Positions 35,526-43,600 are shown, numbered from the stretch's first letter. The stretch is DNA of 52,090 bases from Streptomyces yangpuensis (GCF_001005295.1 NZ_LBMK01000002.1:625817-677906); one strand, 5' to 3'. A program made the numbers and translations. Notes: generated by a model not told the origin, from the sequence alone.

Positions 35526-35529
35526 CTAC

Positions 35530-36495
35530 TCACACAATCACACGCAGTGCACGGCGTACGCCTGTGAACCGAACGCTGGTGCGCAGCCCGAGGTGATCAC
35601 CGTCCATCTGGAACGGGAGGGGAACCTTCGAATGCAAGGTGAAGTCGGTCAGATCGTGCAGAGACACCGCATGCTTGCCGTGCGGACCCCGCTCAGGAGT
35701 GGAGGTCAGGAGCTGTGTCGCGTAGCGGGCGACGGCCGGAGTTGACAAACGGTTGAGTGCCAATACGTCAAGCGCAGTATCGAACGATGCCTCCGGAGAG
35801 GCGTAAAGCGGACGATTCCCCAGATACGTCCACGGTGAGGTGTTGCACACTATGGACAGCACCAGACCCGTCACCGGATCCGCTCCGGGCCGCTCCAGCG
35901 TGACCGTGCCGTGCCGCCGGTTGGGCTCCTCCCAGAACTGGCGCATCAGCTGTCGTACATACAGGGCGTGCGTCGAACGCTTGCCGCGCTCCCGCTGCTG
36001 CTCGACCCGCCCCACGACGCCCGCGTCGAAACCGAAGCCCGCGCAGAAGGTGAACCAGCGCGCCGGAACCGACTCGTCCTCCGTCCCCGGGGTCCCCGCC
36101 GCCAGTCCTAGGCCGACCGTCCGCTCGCGCTCTTCGCGCAGCGCGTCCAGCAGCGCGCCCGTCGCCTCGACCGCGTCGTTCGGCAGCCCCAGGGCACGGG
36201 CGAACACATTGGTGGAGCCGCCGGGAACCACTGCCAGCCGGGGCAGCCGGTCCGGATCGGGTCCGTTGTGCAGGAGCCCGTTCACCACCTCGTTGACCGT
36301 GCCGTCGCCACCCAGGGCGACCACCAGGTCCAGCCCCTCGTGCGCGGCCCTGCGCCCCAGGTCCCGGGCGTGCCCGCGGTACTCGGTGCTGACCGCCTCC
36401 AGCTTCATCTCGCTGGCCAGGGCATGGATCAGGACATCGCGCGTGCGCGCACTGGTGGTCGTCGCTGCTGGGTTGGCCACGAGAAGTGCACGCAT
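35530..36495 (-). CDS. Diacylglycerol/lipid kinase family protein
   Basis: The 321-aa protein has the DAGK catalytic fold: N-terminal NPAATTTSA (about 8-16), nucleotide loop ALGGDGTVNEVVNGLL (about 60-75) and VPGGSTNVFARALG (about 88-101). It phosphorylates a lipid alcohol with ATP; the exact lipid is not deducible. ATG 36495 is supported by TAGTCT ending 7 nt upstream (leaderless). It is divergent from a small membrane protein gene, with 84 bp between the starts. Confidence 0.92.
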   Translation of the reverse strand: MRALLVANPAATTTSARTRDVLIHALASEMKLEAVSTEYRGHARDLGRRAAHEGLDLVVALGGDGTVNEVVNGLLHNGPDPDRLPRLAVVPGGSTNVFARALGLPNDAVEATGALLDALREERERTVGLGLAAGTPGTEDESVPARWFTFCAGFGFDAGVVGRVEQQRERGKRSTHALYVRQLMRQFWEEPNRRHGTVTLERPGADPVTGLVLSIVCNTSPWTYLGNRPLYASPEASFDTALDVLALNRLSTPAVARYATQLLTSTPERGPHGKHAVSLHDLTDFTLHSKVPLPFQMDGDHLGLRTSVRFTGVRRALRVIV

Positions 36496-36579
36496 GAGCG
36501 CCAGACTACCCACCCCTTCGTGCGCCGGCCCTACTGCCCGCCCCCTCCGGCCCGCGGAGGGCGCCGCTACCCTGCTCGG

Positions 36580-37026
36580 GTGAGTAAGAAGCAGCCCGCG
36601 AAGGCCCCCGCCCCCACCGTCGAAGCGCCCACCGCGCTGCCCCGCCGGCTGACCGCCGCGGCCGCGCTCACCGCCCTGGAAGGCCTGGCGCTCGCCGGCC
36701 TCGGCGTGTACATGCTGTTCGTCGGCATCGCCGGCGACCCCGACTCCCCGCAGCAGGCCGAGACGGGCGGCATCACCCTGCTCGCGCTCGCCGCGCTGCC
36801 GCTGATCGCCGCCCGCGGACTGCGCCTGGGCCGCCGCTGGAGCCGCGGCCCGGCACTGATCACCCAGCTGATGGCGCTGCCGGTGGCCTGGACGCTCTAC
36901 ACCACCGGCGGTGCCATGATCGCCGCCGCCGTGGCTCTTGCCGTGGCCGCGGTGGCCGTCGTCGCGCTGCTCGTGAACCCGACGGCGACCGAGGCCCTCG
37001 GTATCGGAGAGCCGTCCTCCTCCTGA
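36580..37026 (+). CDS. Small integral membrane protein
   Basis: The 148-aa protein has four predicted helices (about 24-42, 60-77, 90-108, 112-130) after a basic Ala/Pro-rich N-terminus starting MSKKQPAKAPAP. No family function is known to me. GTG 36580 lies 6 nt after TACCCT (36568-36573), so the message is probably leaderless. Confidence 0.8.
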   Translation: MSKKQPAKAPAPTVEAPTALPRRLTAAAALTALEGLALAGLGVYMLFVGIAGDPDSPQQAETGGITLLALAALPLIAARGLRLGRRWSRGPALITQLMALPVAWTLYTTGGAMIAAAVALAVAAVAVVALLVNPTATEALGIGEPSSS

Positions 37027-37052
37027 GCCCGGCGGAGTGAGCCGGGCCCGGC

Positions 37053-38057
37053 TCACTCCTCGACGAGGAGCTTCTCGCGGAGCTGGGCCAGGGTGCGGGC
37101 CAGCAGGCGGGAGACGTGCATCTGGGAGATGCCCACCTCCTGCGCGATCTGCGACTGCGTCATGTTGCCGAAGAAGCGAAGGAGCAGGATCCGCTTCTCT
37201 CGGGGCGGCAGTCCCTCCAGCAGAGGCTTGAGGGACTCGCGGTACTCGACGCCCTCCAGAGCCTCGTCCTCCGCGCCCAGGGTGTCCGCGACCGCCGGCG
37301 ACTCGTCGTCGGTGTCCGGGACGTCCAGGGAGAGCGTGCTGTAGGCATTGGCCGATTCCAGCCCCTCCAGCACCTCCTCCTCGGAGATACCGAGCCGCTC
37401 GGCCAGCTCGTGCACCGTCGGGGAACGCCCGTGCTGCTGGGACAGCTCGGCCGTGGCCGTCGTCAGCGAGAGCCGCAGCTCCTGCAGACGCCGGGGCACC
37501 CGCACCGCCCAGCCCTTGTCGCGGAAGTGGCGCTTGATCTCGCCGACCACCGTGGGCGTGGCGTACGTGGAGAACTCGACCCCGCGGTCCGGATCGAACC
37601 GGTCCACCGACTTGATCAGGCCGATTGTCGCGACCTGGGTCAGGTCGTCCAGCGGCTCACCGCGGTTGCGGAAGCGCCGCGCCAGGTGCTCGACCAGGGG
37701 CAGGTGCATCCGTACCAGCCGGTTGCGCAGCTCCGCCTTCTCCGCCGAGCCGTCGGGCAGCGCCCGCAGCTCGACGAACAGCGCCCGCGCGCTGCTGCGG
37801 TCGCGCGGATCGGGCAGGGGCACCGGGGCCGGAGGCACCGGGAACCCCGCCGCCGGGGCCGGCGCAGCGGCCTCCGGCGGCTGTGCCGGCTGTGATTGGT
37901 CGTGCTGGTTCTCGCTCATAGGGCCCGCCCGTCGCTCCGCCGAGTCCAAAAAGCCGTCTTCCGCATCCGCGTCAGCCGGGTGCGGCCGGGCGTGCAGCTG
38001 CTCCGGGATGCCGCCGTCGACCTCGTGCCGTACTCGGGGCCGATCCCCGCCCCGCAC
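37053..38057 (-). CDS. sigH: SigB/SigF-family stress sigma factor SigH
   Basis: This is a group 3 sigma factor of the SigB/F/G type: region 2 (NRLVRMHLPLVEHLARRFRNRGEPLDDLTQVATIGLIKSVDRF), region 3 (SPTVHELAERLGISEEEV) and region 4 (GNMTQSQIAQEVGISQMHVSRLLARTLAQLREKL). Two starts are credible. GTG 38057 (334 aa), with GGGGAG 6 nt upstream and only 17 nt after the ushX stop, gives the long form. ATG 37919 (288 aa) gives the short form. S. coelicolor SigH is known to exist as several sizes, so both may be used. The Pro/Ala-rich N-terminus is unusual. It is paired with the upstream anti-sigma gene. Confidence 0.92.
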   Translation of the reverse strand: MRGGDRPRVRHEVDGGIPEQLHARPHPADADAEDGFLDSAERRAGPMSENQHDQSQPAQPPEAAAPAPAAGFPVPPAPVPLPDPRDRSSARALFVELRALPDGSAEKAELRNRLVRMHLPLVEHLARRFRNRGEPLDDLTQVATIGLIKSVDRFDPDRGVEFSTYATPTVVGEIKRHFRDKGWAVRVPRRLQELRLSLTTATAELSQQHGRSPTVHELAERLGISEEEVLEGLESANAYSTLSLDVPDTDDESPAVADTLGAEDEALEGVEYRESLKPLLEGLPPREKRILLLRFFGNMTQSQIAQEVGISQMHVSRLLARTLAQLREKLLVEE

Positions 38058-38074
38058 CGGGATCTCCCCGCCGC

Positions 38075-38488
38075 TCACGCCGGGCCTGGCCCCGCGCCGC
38101 GTTGTTTGTAGAGACTGATGCTCACCGTCTGGTTCTCCTCGACCGTGGCCTCGACCTTGCCGGCCAGTGCCGACAGGACCGTCCACGCGAACGTGTCACG
38201 CTCCGGCGCGCGTCCGTCCGTGGTCGGTGCCGAGACGGTCACCTCCAGCGAATCGTCGATCAGCCGGAAGACGCAGCTGAGGACGGAGCCCGGCACGGCC
38301 TGCTGGAGCAGGATCGCGCAGGCCTCGTCCACCGCGATGCGGAGGTCCTCGATCTCGTCGAGGGTGAAGTCCAAACGTGCCGCGAGGCCGGCCGTGGCCG
38401 TCCGCAGCACCGACAGGTAGGCACCCGCAGCGGGCAGCCGGACTTCCACGAAGTCCTGAGTCCCGGGCTCGCCTGCGATCTGGGACAC
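38075..38488 (-). CDS. ushX: Anti-sigma factor of SigH, RsbW-like ATPase (UshX/PrsH)
   Basis: The 137-aa GHKL-type ATPase domain resembles RsbW anti-sigma factors. The N-box region reads LRIAVDEACAILLQQ; the Asn that usually binds Mg-ATP in RsbW (EACTN) is Ile here. GTG 38488 is chosen with GGAGGTGAG just upstream. It lies directly before sigH, as in the known S. coelicolor ushX-sigH operon, and would bind SigH until stress releases it. Confidence 0.88.
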   Translation of the reverse strand: MSQIAGEPGTQDFVEVRLPAAGAYLSVLRTATAGLAARLDFTLDEIEDLRIAVDEACAILLQQAVPGSVLSCVFRLIDDSLEVTVSAPTTDGRAPERDTFAWTVLSALAGKVEATVEENQTVSISLYKQRGAGPGPA

Positions 38489-38693
38489 CCTCACCTCCAA
38501 GGTGGTACGAGCTCTTTTCGCCGGTGACGCTACCGCGATCCGGGCGATTGTGTCGCGGCACCCCTCGTGACGCCCGCTCTGAGCACCCTGCCCTGCGGCC
38601 AGTGACTGATGGTAAGCCCTTGGGTACACACAGTGGCTAGGGGTCTGCGGGGGTCAAATCGGGGGAACCGGCGGAGGGTTGAACTACCCCGCC

Positions 38694-38954
38694 TCAGACG
38701 ATCGAACCGTCGACGAAACACCAGCGCCAGGTCTCGCCCGGCTCGAAGCTCCGCATGACCGGATGACCGGTCTCGCCGTGGTGCGCCGTCGCGTGCCGGA
38801 AGGGCGAGGAATCGCAGCACGCCACGTGCCCGCAGCCCAGGCACATCCGCAGTTGCACCGGGTGGCTGCCGACGGCCAGACATTCGGCGCAGGTCTGTGC
38901 AGACGGGACCGGCTCGGGGCGCGGCAGTTCAGCAACGTGGGTGCACTCGCTCAT
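38694..38954 (-). CDS. UBP-type zinc finger protein
   Basis: The 86-aa protein is a single ZnF-UBP: C4/H5, CAEC, CLGCGHVACC, then HATAHHGETGHPVM and the aromatic patch WRWCFVDG. The equivalent eukaryotic domain binds ubiquitin C-termini; bacterial function is unknown. TACGCT ends 7 nt before the ATG (leaderless pattern). Confidence 0.92.
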   Translation of the reverse strand: MSECTHVAELPRPEPVPSAQTCAECLAVGSHPVQLRMCLGCGHVACCDSSPFRHATAHHGETGHPVMRSFEPGETWRWCFVDGSIV

Positions 38955-39009
38955 GATGGCCAGCGTACGGCCAGGGTACGGGCGCGCGACGACGGAGGAC
39001 GGATCTTCG

Positions 39010-40590
39010 ATGGACGTATTGCAGCTGGTGGCCCTGGTCGCGGGCAGCGCGGCCGTGGCGGGACTCGCCCGCCGCACGCCGGTCCCGGCGCCGCTCCTGC
39101 TGGTCGCCGCCGGCCTGGCGGCCTCGTACGTCCCGGGCGTGCCCGCGTACACCCTCGACCCGCACATCGTGCTGCCACTGCTGCTCCCGCCGCTGCTGTA
39201 CACGGCCGCCGTGGACAGTTCCTACCTGGACCTGCGGGCCAACATCAGGCCGATCGCGATGCTGTCGGTCGGCTACGTGCTCTTCGCGACGGTCGTCGTC
39301 GGGTACGCGGCGTACCTGCTGGTGCCCGGGCTGTCCCTGCCGGTGGCGCTGGTGCTGGGCGCGGTGATCGCGCCGCCCGACGCGGTGGCCGCCACCGCGA
39401 TCGCCCGCAAGCTGCGGCTGCCCAACCGGTTGACGACCATCCTGCAGGGCGAGTCCCTGGTCAACGACGCCACCGCCATCACCGCGTACAAGGTGGCGCT
39501 GGCGGCGGCGGTCGGGGTGAGCGCCGGCTGGGCGGGCGGGATCGCGGAGTTCCTGCTGGCCTCGGTGGGCGGCGTCGGCGTCGGCCTGCTGCTGATGGTG
39601 CCGATCCACCAGCTGCGCAAACGGATGAAGGAACCGCTGCTCCAGAACACCCTCTCGCTGCTGATCCCCTTCGTGGCGTACGCGGCGGCCGAGCGGGTGC
39701 ACGCCTCCGGTGTGCTGGCCGTCGTCGTGGTCGCCCTCTACCTCGGGCACCGCAACTGGCAGGTCGACTTCGCCACCCGGCTCCAGGAGGAGGCGGTGTG
39801 GAAGATGGTCGCCTTCATCCTGGAGTCGGTCGTCTTCGCGCTGATCGGCCTCCAGCTGGCGGTGGTTCTCACCGGTCTGGGGGAGTACCAGGGCGTGGAC
39901 GCGGCCTGGTACGCGGTCGCGCTGTTCGTCGTGGTGGTGGTGGCCCGCTTCGTATGGGTGTTCCCGGCTACCTTCGTGCCGCGCTGGATGTCGCCCCGGA
40001 TCCGGACGCGGGAGCCGGAGACCGACTGGAAGTCCCCGGTGATCGTGGGCTGGGCGGGGATGCGGGGCGTGGTGTCGCTGGCCATCGCCTTCTCCGTGCC
40101 GGTCTCGGTGCCGCACCGCAACCTGATCCTCTTCCTGACCTTCACGACGGTCATCGGGACGCTGGTGGTGCAGGGGCTGACGTTGCCGCCGCTGATCAGG
40201 GCGCTGAAGCTGCCGCCGAAGGACGTGCAGGCCGAGACGCTGGCCGAGGCGCAGGCACAGAGCGAGGCCTCGCGGGCGGCGGAGGAGCGGCTGGCGGAGC
40301 TGCTGGAGGAACCGGAGAACTCCACGCTGCCACCGCCGCTGGCGGACCGGCTGCGGACGGTGCTGGAACGGCGGCGCAACGCGGTGTGGGAACGGCTGGG
40401 CGAGGTCAATCCGCTGACGGGGGAGTCCGCGGACGACATCTACCGGCGGCTCGCGGGCGAGATGATCGAGTCGGAGCGGGAGGTGTTCGTGGCGCTGCGG
40501 GACGACCGGCGGATCGACGACGAGATGCTGCGGGTGCTGCTGCGCAGGCTGGACCTGGAGGAGGCGGCGGCGTTCCGCGAGTCGACGTGA
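39010..40590 (+). CDS. CPA1-family Na+/H+ antiporter (NhaP-like)
   Basis: The 526-aa protein has about 12 membrane helices to residue 410 and a charged, Glu/Arg-rich cytoplasmic tail of about 110 residues. Ion-binding motifs are APPDAVAATAIARKL (about 119-133) and GESLVNDATAI (about 148-158, Asn-Asp pair). It exchanges cytoplasmic Na+ (or K+) for protons. GGAGGA lies about 10-15 nt before the ATG. Proximity to sigH suits an osmotic role but no SigH promoter was identified. Confidence 0.92.
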   Translation: MDVLQLVALVAGSAAVAGLARRTPVPAPLLLVAAGLAASYVPGVPAYTLDPHIVLPLLLPPLLYTAAVDSSYLDLRANIRPIAMLSVGYVLFATVVVGYAAYLLVPGLSLPVALVLGAVIAPPDAVAATAIARKLRLPNRLTTILQGESLVNDATAITAYKVALAAAVGVSAGWAGGIAEFLLASVGGVGVGLLLMVPIHQLRKRMKEPLLQNTLSLLIPFVAYAAAERVHASGVLAVVVVALYLGHRNWQVDFATRLQEEAVWKMVAFILESVVFALIGLQLAVVLTGLGEYQGVDAAWYAVALFVVVVVARFVWVFPATFVPRWMSPRIRTREPETDWKSPVIVGWAGMRGVVSLAIAFSVPVSVPHRNLILFLTFTTVIGTLVVQGLTLPPLIRALKLPPKDVQAETLAEAQAQSEASRAAEERLAELLEEPENSTLPPPLADRLRTVLERRRNAVWERLGEVNPLTGESADDIYRRLAGEMIESEREVFVALRDDRRIDDEMLRVLLRRLDLEEAAAFREST

Positions 40591-40660
40591 CCCCTGCGGG
40601 GGGCTTGGCGGGGGTGCTCGGCGGGGCCGGTGCCAAGGTGCCCGGCGGGCGGCGGGTCGG

Positions 40661-41611
40661 CTACGGGCGGCCGGTGATGATCGCGGTGACGGTCGTGCCG
40701 GGTGGGAAGGTGCCGGCCTCGGTGAGGGCGGTCAGGGCCCAGAGGAGTTTGGCCACGTAGATCCGCTCCACCGGCAGGCCGTGGCGGGAGGCGAAGCCGG
40801 CGGCGAAGGACTCCAGGGCTTCGGGTACGCGGGCGTAGCCGCCGTGGTGGAAGTCCTCGGCCAGGGACCAGTCGCCGACCGGGCCGCCGTACGCCTCGGT
40901 CTGGAGGGAACGTATCTCCCCGGACAGGAAGCCGCCGGCCAGGACGGGGACTCCCAGCGCCCGCTGCCCGGGTGCGAGGCCCGCGGCCAGGCCCGCCAGG
41001 GTGCCGCCGGTGCCGCAGGCCACCGCGGCCACGTCGGTCACGCCGCGGAGCTCGCGGCCCAGCTCCGCGCAGCCCGCGAGGGCGAGGGCGTTGCTGCCGC
41101 CCTCCGGGACGACGTACGCCCCGCTCGCGCCGGCCTCGTCGAGCAGCTCGGCCAGGGCCTGCGGGTCGGCCTTGGCGCGGTAGCGCGAGCGGGTGACGAA
41201 GTGCAGGCGCATGCCGTCCGCCGCGCACCGGGCGAGGGAGTCGTTCAGGGGCCGGCCGGCCAGCTCGTCACCGCGGACGATGCCGACCGTCGCGATGCCC
41301 AGCAGCCGCCCGGCGGCCGCGGTGGCCCGCAGGTGGTTCGAGTACGCCCCACCGAAGGTGACGAGCTGCTCGTGCCCCGCCTCCAGCGCGGCCCGCAGGT
41401 TCGGCGCGAGCTTGCGCCACTTGTTGCCGGGAGGGTACAGGTCCACTGGTCCAAACAGATCCGTGTCCCACGGAATGGTGGTGTGGATCAGGTCGTCCCG
41501 CTTCAGCAGCAGGCGGACTCCGTGCCGCTCGAACCGCTCGTCATGGATCTCCTGCAACGGGGACGGCGGGCGGGGCTGCAAGAGCACGTCAAGGTTCGGG
41601 GGGCGATTCAC
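40661..41611 (-). CDS. PLP-dependent D-cysteine desulfhydrase / ACC deaminase-like enzyme
   Basis: The 316-aa fold-type II PLP enzyme has GNKWRKL (Schiff-base Lys, about 63-69), FGGAYSNHLRA (about 85-95), EGGSNALAL and CGTGGTLAG (phosphate loop). Family members open ACC or desulfurise D-cysteine; the sequence does not decide which. The GTG start follows CACAAT by 6 nt, suggesting a leaderless transcript. Confidence 0.88.
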   Translation of the reverse strand: MNRPPNLDVLLQPRPPSPLQEIHDERFERHGVRLLLKRDDLIHTTIPWDTDLFGPVDLYPPGNKWRKLAPNLRAALEAGHEQLVTFGGAYSNHLRATAAAGRLLGIATVGIVRGDELAGRPLNDSLARCAADGMRLHFVTRSRYRAKADPQALAELLDEAGASGAYVVPEGGSNALALAGCAELGRELRGVTDVAAVACGTGGTLAGLAAGLAPGQRALGVPVLAGGFLSGEIRSLQTEAYGGPVGDWSLAEDFHHGGYARVPEALESFAAGFASRHGLPVERIYVAKLLWALTALTEAGTFPPGTTVTAIITGRP

Positions 41612-41655
41612 CCGTCCATTGTGAGGCGCTCCCGTCCTCGCCGTCGCACGTCAGA

Positions 41656-41691
41656 GCCCCGCTCACACGATTCGGGTCGTGTGAGCGGGGC
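41656..41691. terminator. Strong hairpin at left edge of the island
   Basis: A perfect 15-bp stem (41656-41670 with 41677-41691) has the loop TTCGGG. It lies between the PLP gene start and the end of the DUF7848-like gene. Confidence 0.8.
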
Positions 41692-41743
41692 CGAAGCCGG
41701 CGCGCTGGACTGCCTTGCTCGCCGTCGCCCAGCGGGCCGGGGT

Positions 41744-41971
41744 CTACGTGTCCCGGCTGACGCGTGCGTGATCGGTGAACACACGCCGGAACAGGTCGTG
41801 CCCGGTCCGACCGGCGTGCCGGAGCGCCCAGTCCTGCGGCCCTTCCTGTTCGTCGTGCGCGCCCGACTCGGCTCCGCAGCCTTCGGCGACGCAGAACGCC
41901 TCGTAGGTCACCCCGCCTTCCGGGGCGTGCCGGATGGTGTGGGGGACGTAGCGCAGCACGGCGCGGGTCAT
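41744..41971 (-). CDS. DUF7848-like small Cys/His protein
   Basis: The 75-aa protein has YEAFCVAEGCGAES, then HDEQEGPQDWALRHAGRTGHDLFRRV, which looks like a zinc-finger-like core followed by a His motif. I recognise the type as common in Streptomyces next to HTH genes, without known function. The start overlaps the stop of the preceding 66-aa gene (ATGA). Confidence 0.75.
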   Translation of the reverse strand: MTRAVLRYVPHTIRHAPEGGVTYEAFCVAEGCGAESGAHDEQEGPQDWALRHAGRTGHDLFRRVFTDHARVSRDT

Positions 41972-42168
41972 CGGCTCACCTTCGTGTGGGGGTGCTGACG
42001 GATCTCGACGTTGCAGTCCACGACCCCCGACAGATCCCGCAGCCGGTAGCACTCCGCGCGCTGCACGACCAGGGCCGCACACACGTCGCACGTCAGGTCC
42101 GCCGGAGCGGGATCGGGCACCGGAAACGGATCACGCTGTTCGACCTGCTGCCACAGTCCCCGCACCAT
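41968..42168 (-). CDS. Small hypothetical protein with CxxC
   Basis: The 66-aa protein begins with MVRGLWQQVEQRDPFPVPDPAP, then CDVCAALVVQRAECYRLRDLSGVVDCNVEIRQHP; the four Cys could bind zinc. AAGGGA lies 6 nt before the ATG. It is translationally coupled to the DUF7848-like gene and divergent from the HTH-PLD gene. No function is recognised. Confidence 0.72.
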   Translation of the reverse strand: MVRGLWQQVEQRDPFPVPDPAPADLTCDVCAALVVQRAECYRLRDLSGVVDCNVEIRQHPHTKVSR

Positions 42169-42172
42169 TCCG

Positions 42173-42203
42173 GATCCCTTCGTACCTCGTTGGTACCGGG
42201 ATC
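42173..42203. promoter_or_regulatory. Large dyad in the island's divergent promoter
   Basis: GATCCC...GGGATC flanks GTACC-TCGTT-GGTAC, an interrupted 31-bp palindrome 5 bp from the 66-aa gene start and covering its ribosome site. GGGACGTCCC (42251-42260) is a second palindrome near the HTH gene. Confidence 0.6.
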
Positions 42204-42280
42204 GTCGCTGTGGTGATCAGGACGGGGGAACCTCGTATGTTTCCCACTTCGGGACGTCCCACGCCCTGTAGAACGTCCCT

Positions 42281-43021
42281 ATGCAGAACGAGCGGTTAAG
42301 GGCCCTGATGGCATCCGGCGGCTGGACTCATGCATCGCTGGCGAGCGCCACGGGTGTCGATCCGAAGAGCGTCGAACGCTGGGTCAACCTCGGGCGTACC
42401 CCACGGCGGGCAACGGCGCTGTTGGCTGCCGAGACACTGGGCGAGGACGTCCACGCACTATGGCCGGCGCTGAGACAGGCCCGTGCCGCGCGGGCCGTCA
42501 GTCCCGAACTGGTGGCGCTGTACGACCAGCGTGCTGACCTTCCCGTCTCCGTATTCGTGGACCTGCTGACGACAGCTCGCGAGCGGATCGACGTGCTGGT
42601 CTACGCAGCGGTGTTCCTGCACGAGGCGTATCCCCGCATGAACGAACTCCTGCGGGAACGCGCGGCGGACGGCTGCACGGTCCGGATCGCCATCGGTGAC
42701 GCGGACAGCGGGAACGTCCGGCAGCGTGGACAGGAAGAGAGATTCGGGCACGGCATCGAATCCCGCTGCCGTCTCGCCCTCATGCACTACCGACCCTTGG
42801 CTGACGTTCCCGGCATCGAGCTTCGAACGCACGGTACGACCCTCTACAACAGCCTGTACCGGGCGGACGATGAACTCCTGGTCAATGCCCACGTCTGGGG
42901 AGTGAACGCGTACGGTGCGCCTGTGTGGCACCTTCGCCGCCACGAAGCCGGGGGCATGTTCGACACCTACGCGGAGAGCTTCGACGCGGTGTGGGAGACG
43001 GCCCGTCCCGTGGAGGAGTGA
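42281..43021 (+). CDS. HTH plus PLD-like domain regulator with a TTA codon
   Basis: The 246-aa protein has an N-terminal XRE/MerR-like HTH (about 5-60; SLASATGVDPKSVERWVNLGRTP) and a phospholipase-D-like C-terminal fold (about 80-240; IDVLVYAAVFLHEAYPRMNELL, IAIGDADS, RTHGTTLYNSLYRADDELLVNAHVWG) in which the HKD motif is degenerate. It is likely a sensor-regulator rather than an enzyme. Codon 6 is TTA (42296-42298), implying dependence on the bldA tRNA. TAGAAC ends 6 nt before the ATG (leaderless). Codon use is less GC-extreme than in neighbours. Confidence 0.82.
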   Translation: MQNERLRALMASGGWTHASLASATGVDPKSVERWVNLGRTPRRATALLAAETLGEDVHALWPALRQARAARAVSPELVALYDQRADLPVSVFVDLLTTARERIDVLVYAAVFLHEAYPRMNELLRERAADGCTVRIAIGDADSGNVRQRGQEERFGHGIESRCRLALMHYRPLADVPGIELRTHGTTLYNSLYRADDELLVNAHVWGVNAYGAPVWHLRRHEAGGMFDTYAESFDAVWETARPVEE

Positions 43022-43025
43022 CCCG

Positions 43026-43496
43026 ATGGCCCGGACCGAGTACTACGACGATCCCCACGCGCCCGCGCCGAACAGCATGGTCGTGGCGGCCTCCGCCGTG
43101 GTCACGGACGATCAGGGGCGCATCCTGCTGCAACGGCGCCGCGACAACGACCTGTGGGCCCTCCCCGGCGGCGGGATGGACCTCACGGACTCCCTCCCCG
43201 GAACGGCCGTCCGGGAGGTGAAGGAGGAGACCGGGCTCGACGTGGAGATCACGGGACTGGTCGGCACGTACACGGACCCCAAGCACATCATCGAGTACAG
43301 CGACGGCGAGGTCCGGCGTCAGTTCAACGCCTGCTTCACGGCCCGCATTGTCGGGGGCACGCTGGCGATCTCGGACGAGAGCACGGAACTCCGCTTCGTG
43401 GAGCCGGCCGAGTTGGGGGCCTTGCCCATGCACCACACCCAACGCCTGCGAGTACAACACTTCTTGGAGAGTCGCCCCGCCCCATACCTCGGGTGA
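43026..43496 (+). CDS. Nudix hydrolase
   Basis: The 156-aa protein has a Nudix box GGGMDLTDSLPGTAVREVKE followed by ETGL, in which the first conserved Glu is Asp; the REVKEE catalytic core is intact. It hydrolyses a nucleoside-diphosphate derivative of unknown identity. It starts 4 bp after the HTH-PLD stop, so they are co-transcribed. The two-gene combination appears recurrent in Streptomyces from memory. Confidence 0.9.
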   Translation: MARTEYYDDPHAPAPNSMVVAASAVVTDDQGRILLQRRRDNDLWALPGGGMDLTDSLPGTAVREVKEETGLDVEITGLVGTYTDPKHIIEYSDGEVRRQFNACFTARIVGGTLAISDESTELRFVEPAELGALPMHHTQRLRVQHFLESRPAPYLG

Positions 43497-43497
43497 T

Positions 43498-43600
43498 GCT
43501 GCACGTGCGCTCAAGCAGGCCTTGGTGGAGGTCGGCTCGGCGCTCGTAGCGGATGCGTAGGCACTGGAACCGGTGCAGCCAGGCGAAGGTGCGCCGCCTC
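43498..43600 (-). pseudogene. IS5-family transposase C-terminal remnant
   Basis: The minus strand reads RRTFAWLHRFQCLRIRYERRADLHQGLLE, the hallmark C-terminal end of IS5-family DDE transposases (E-RTFAWL-x-R-LR-RYERRAD). It covers only about 34 codons and has no N-terminal part, start or inverted repeats, so it is a decayed insertion element next to the Nudix gene. Confidence 0.88.

Larger units (their letters stand above)
35206..35529 (-). other. 324-bp wblE upstream region
   Basis: This long leader or promoter region contains no convincing gene. It includes the GTGAACGCTTTCAC dyad at 35249-35262, an unusual run of eight T (35431-35438) and the probable lipid-kinase terminator at its far end. 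Confidence 0.6.

Noticed and set aside
38058..38186. SigH start further upstream, up to 38186.
   Set aside because: That extension overlaps ushX and is its shadow; GTG 38057 has a good ribosome site after the ushX stop.
41700..41743. Possible gene remnant reading LAVAQRAGVYVSRL downstream of the DUF7848-like gene.
   Set aside because: Too short and without an identifiable family or start; it may be chance coding-like sequence.
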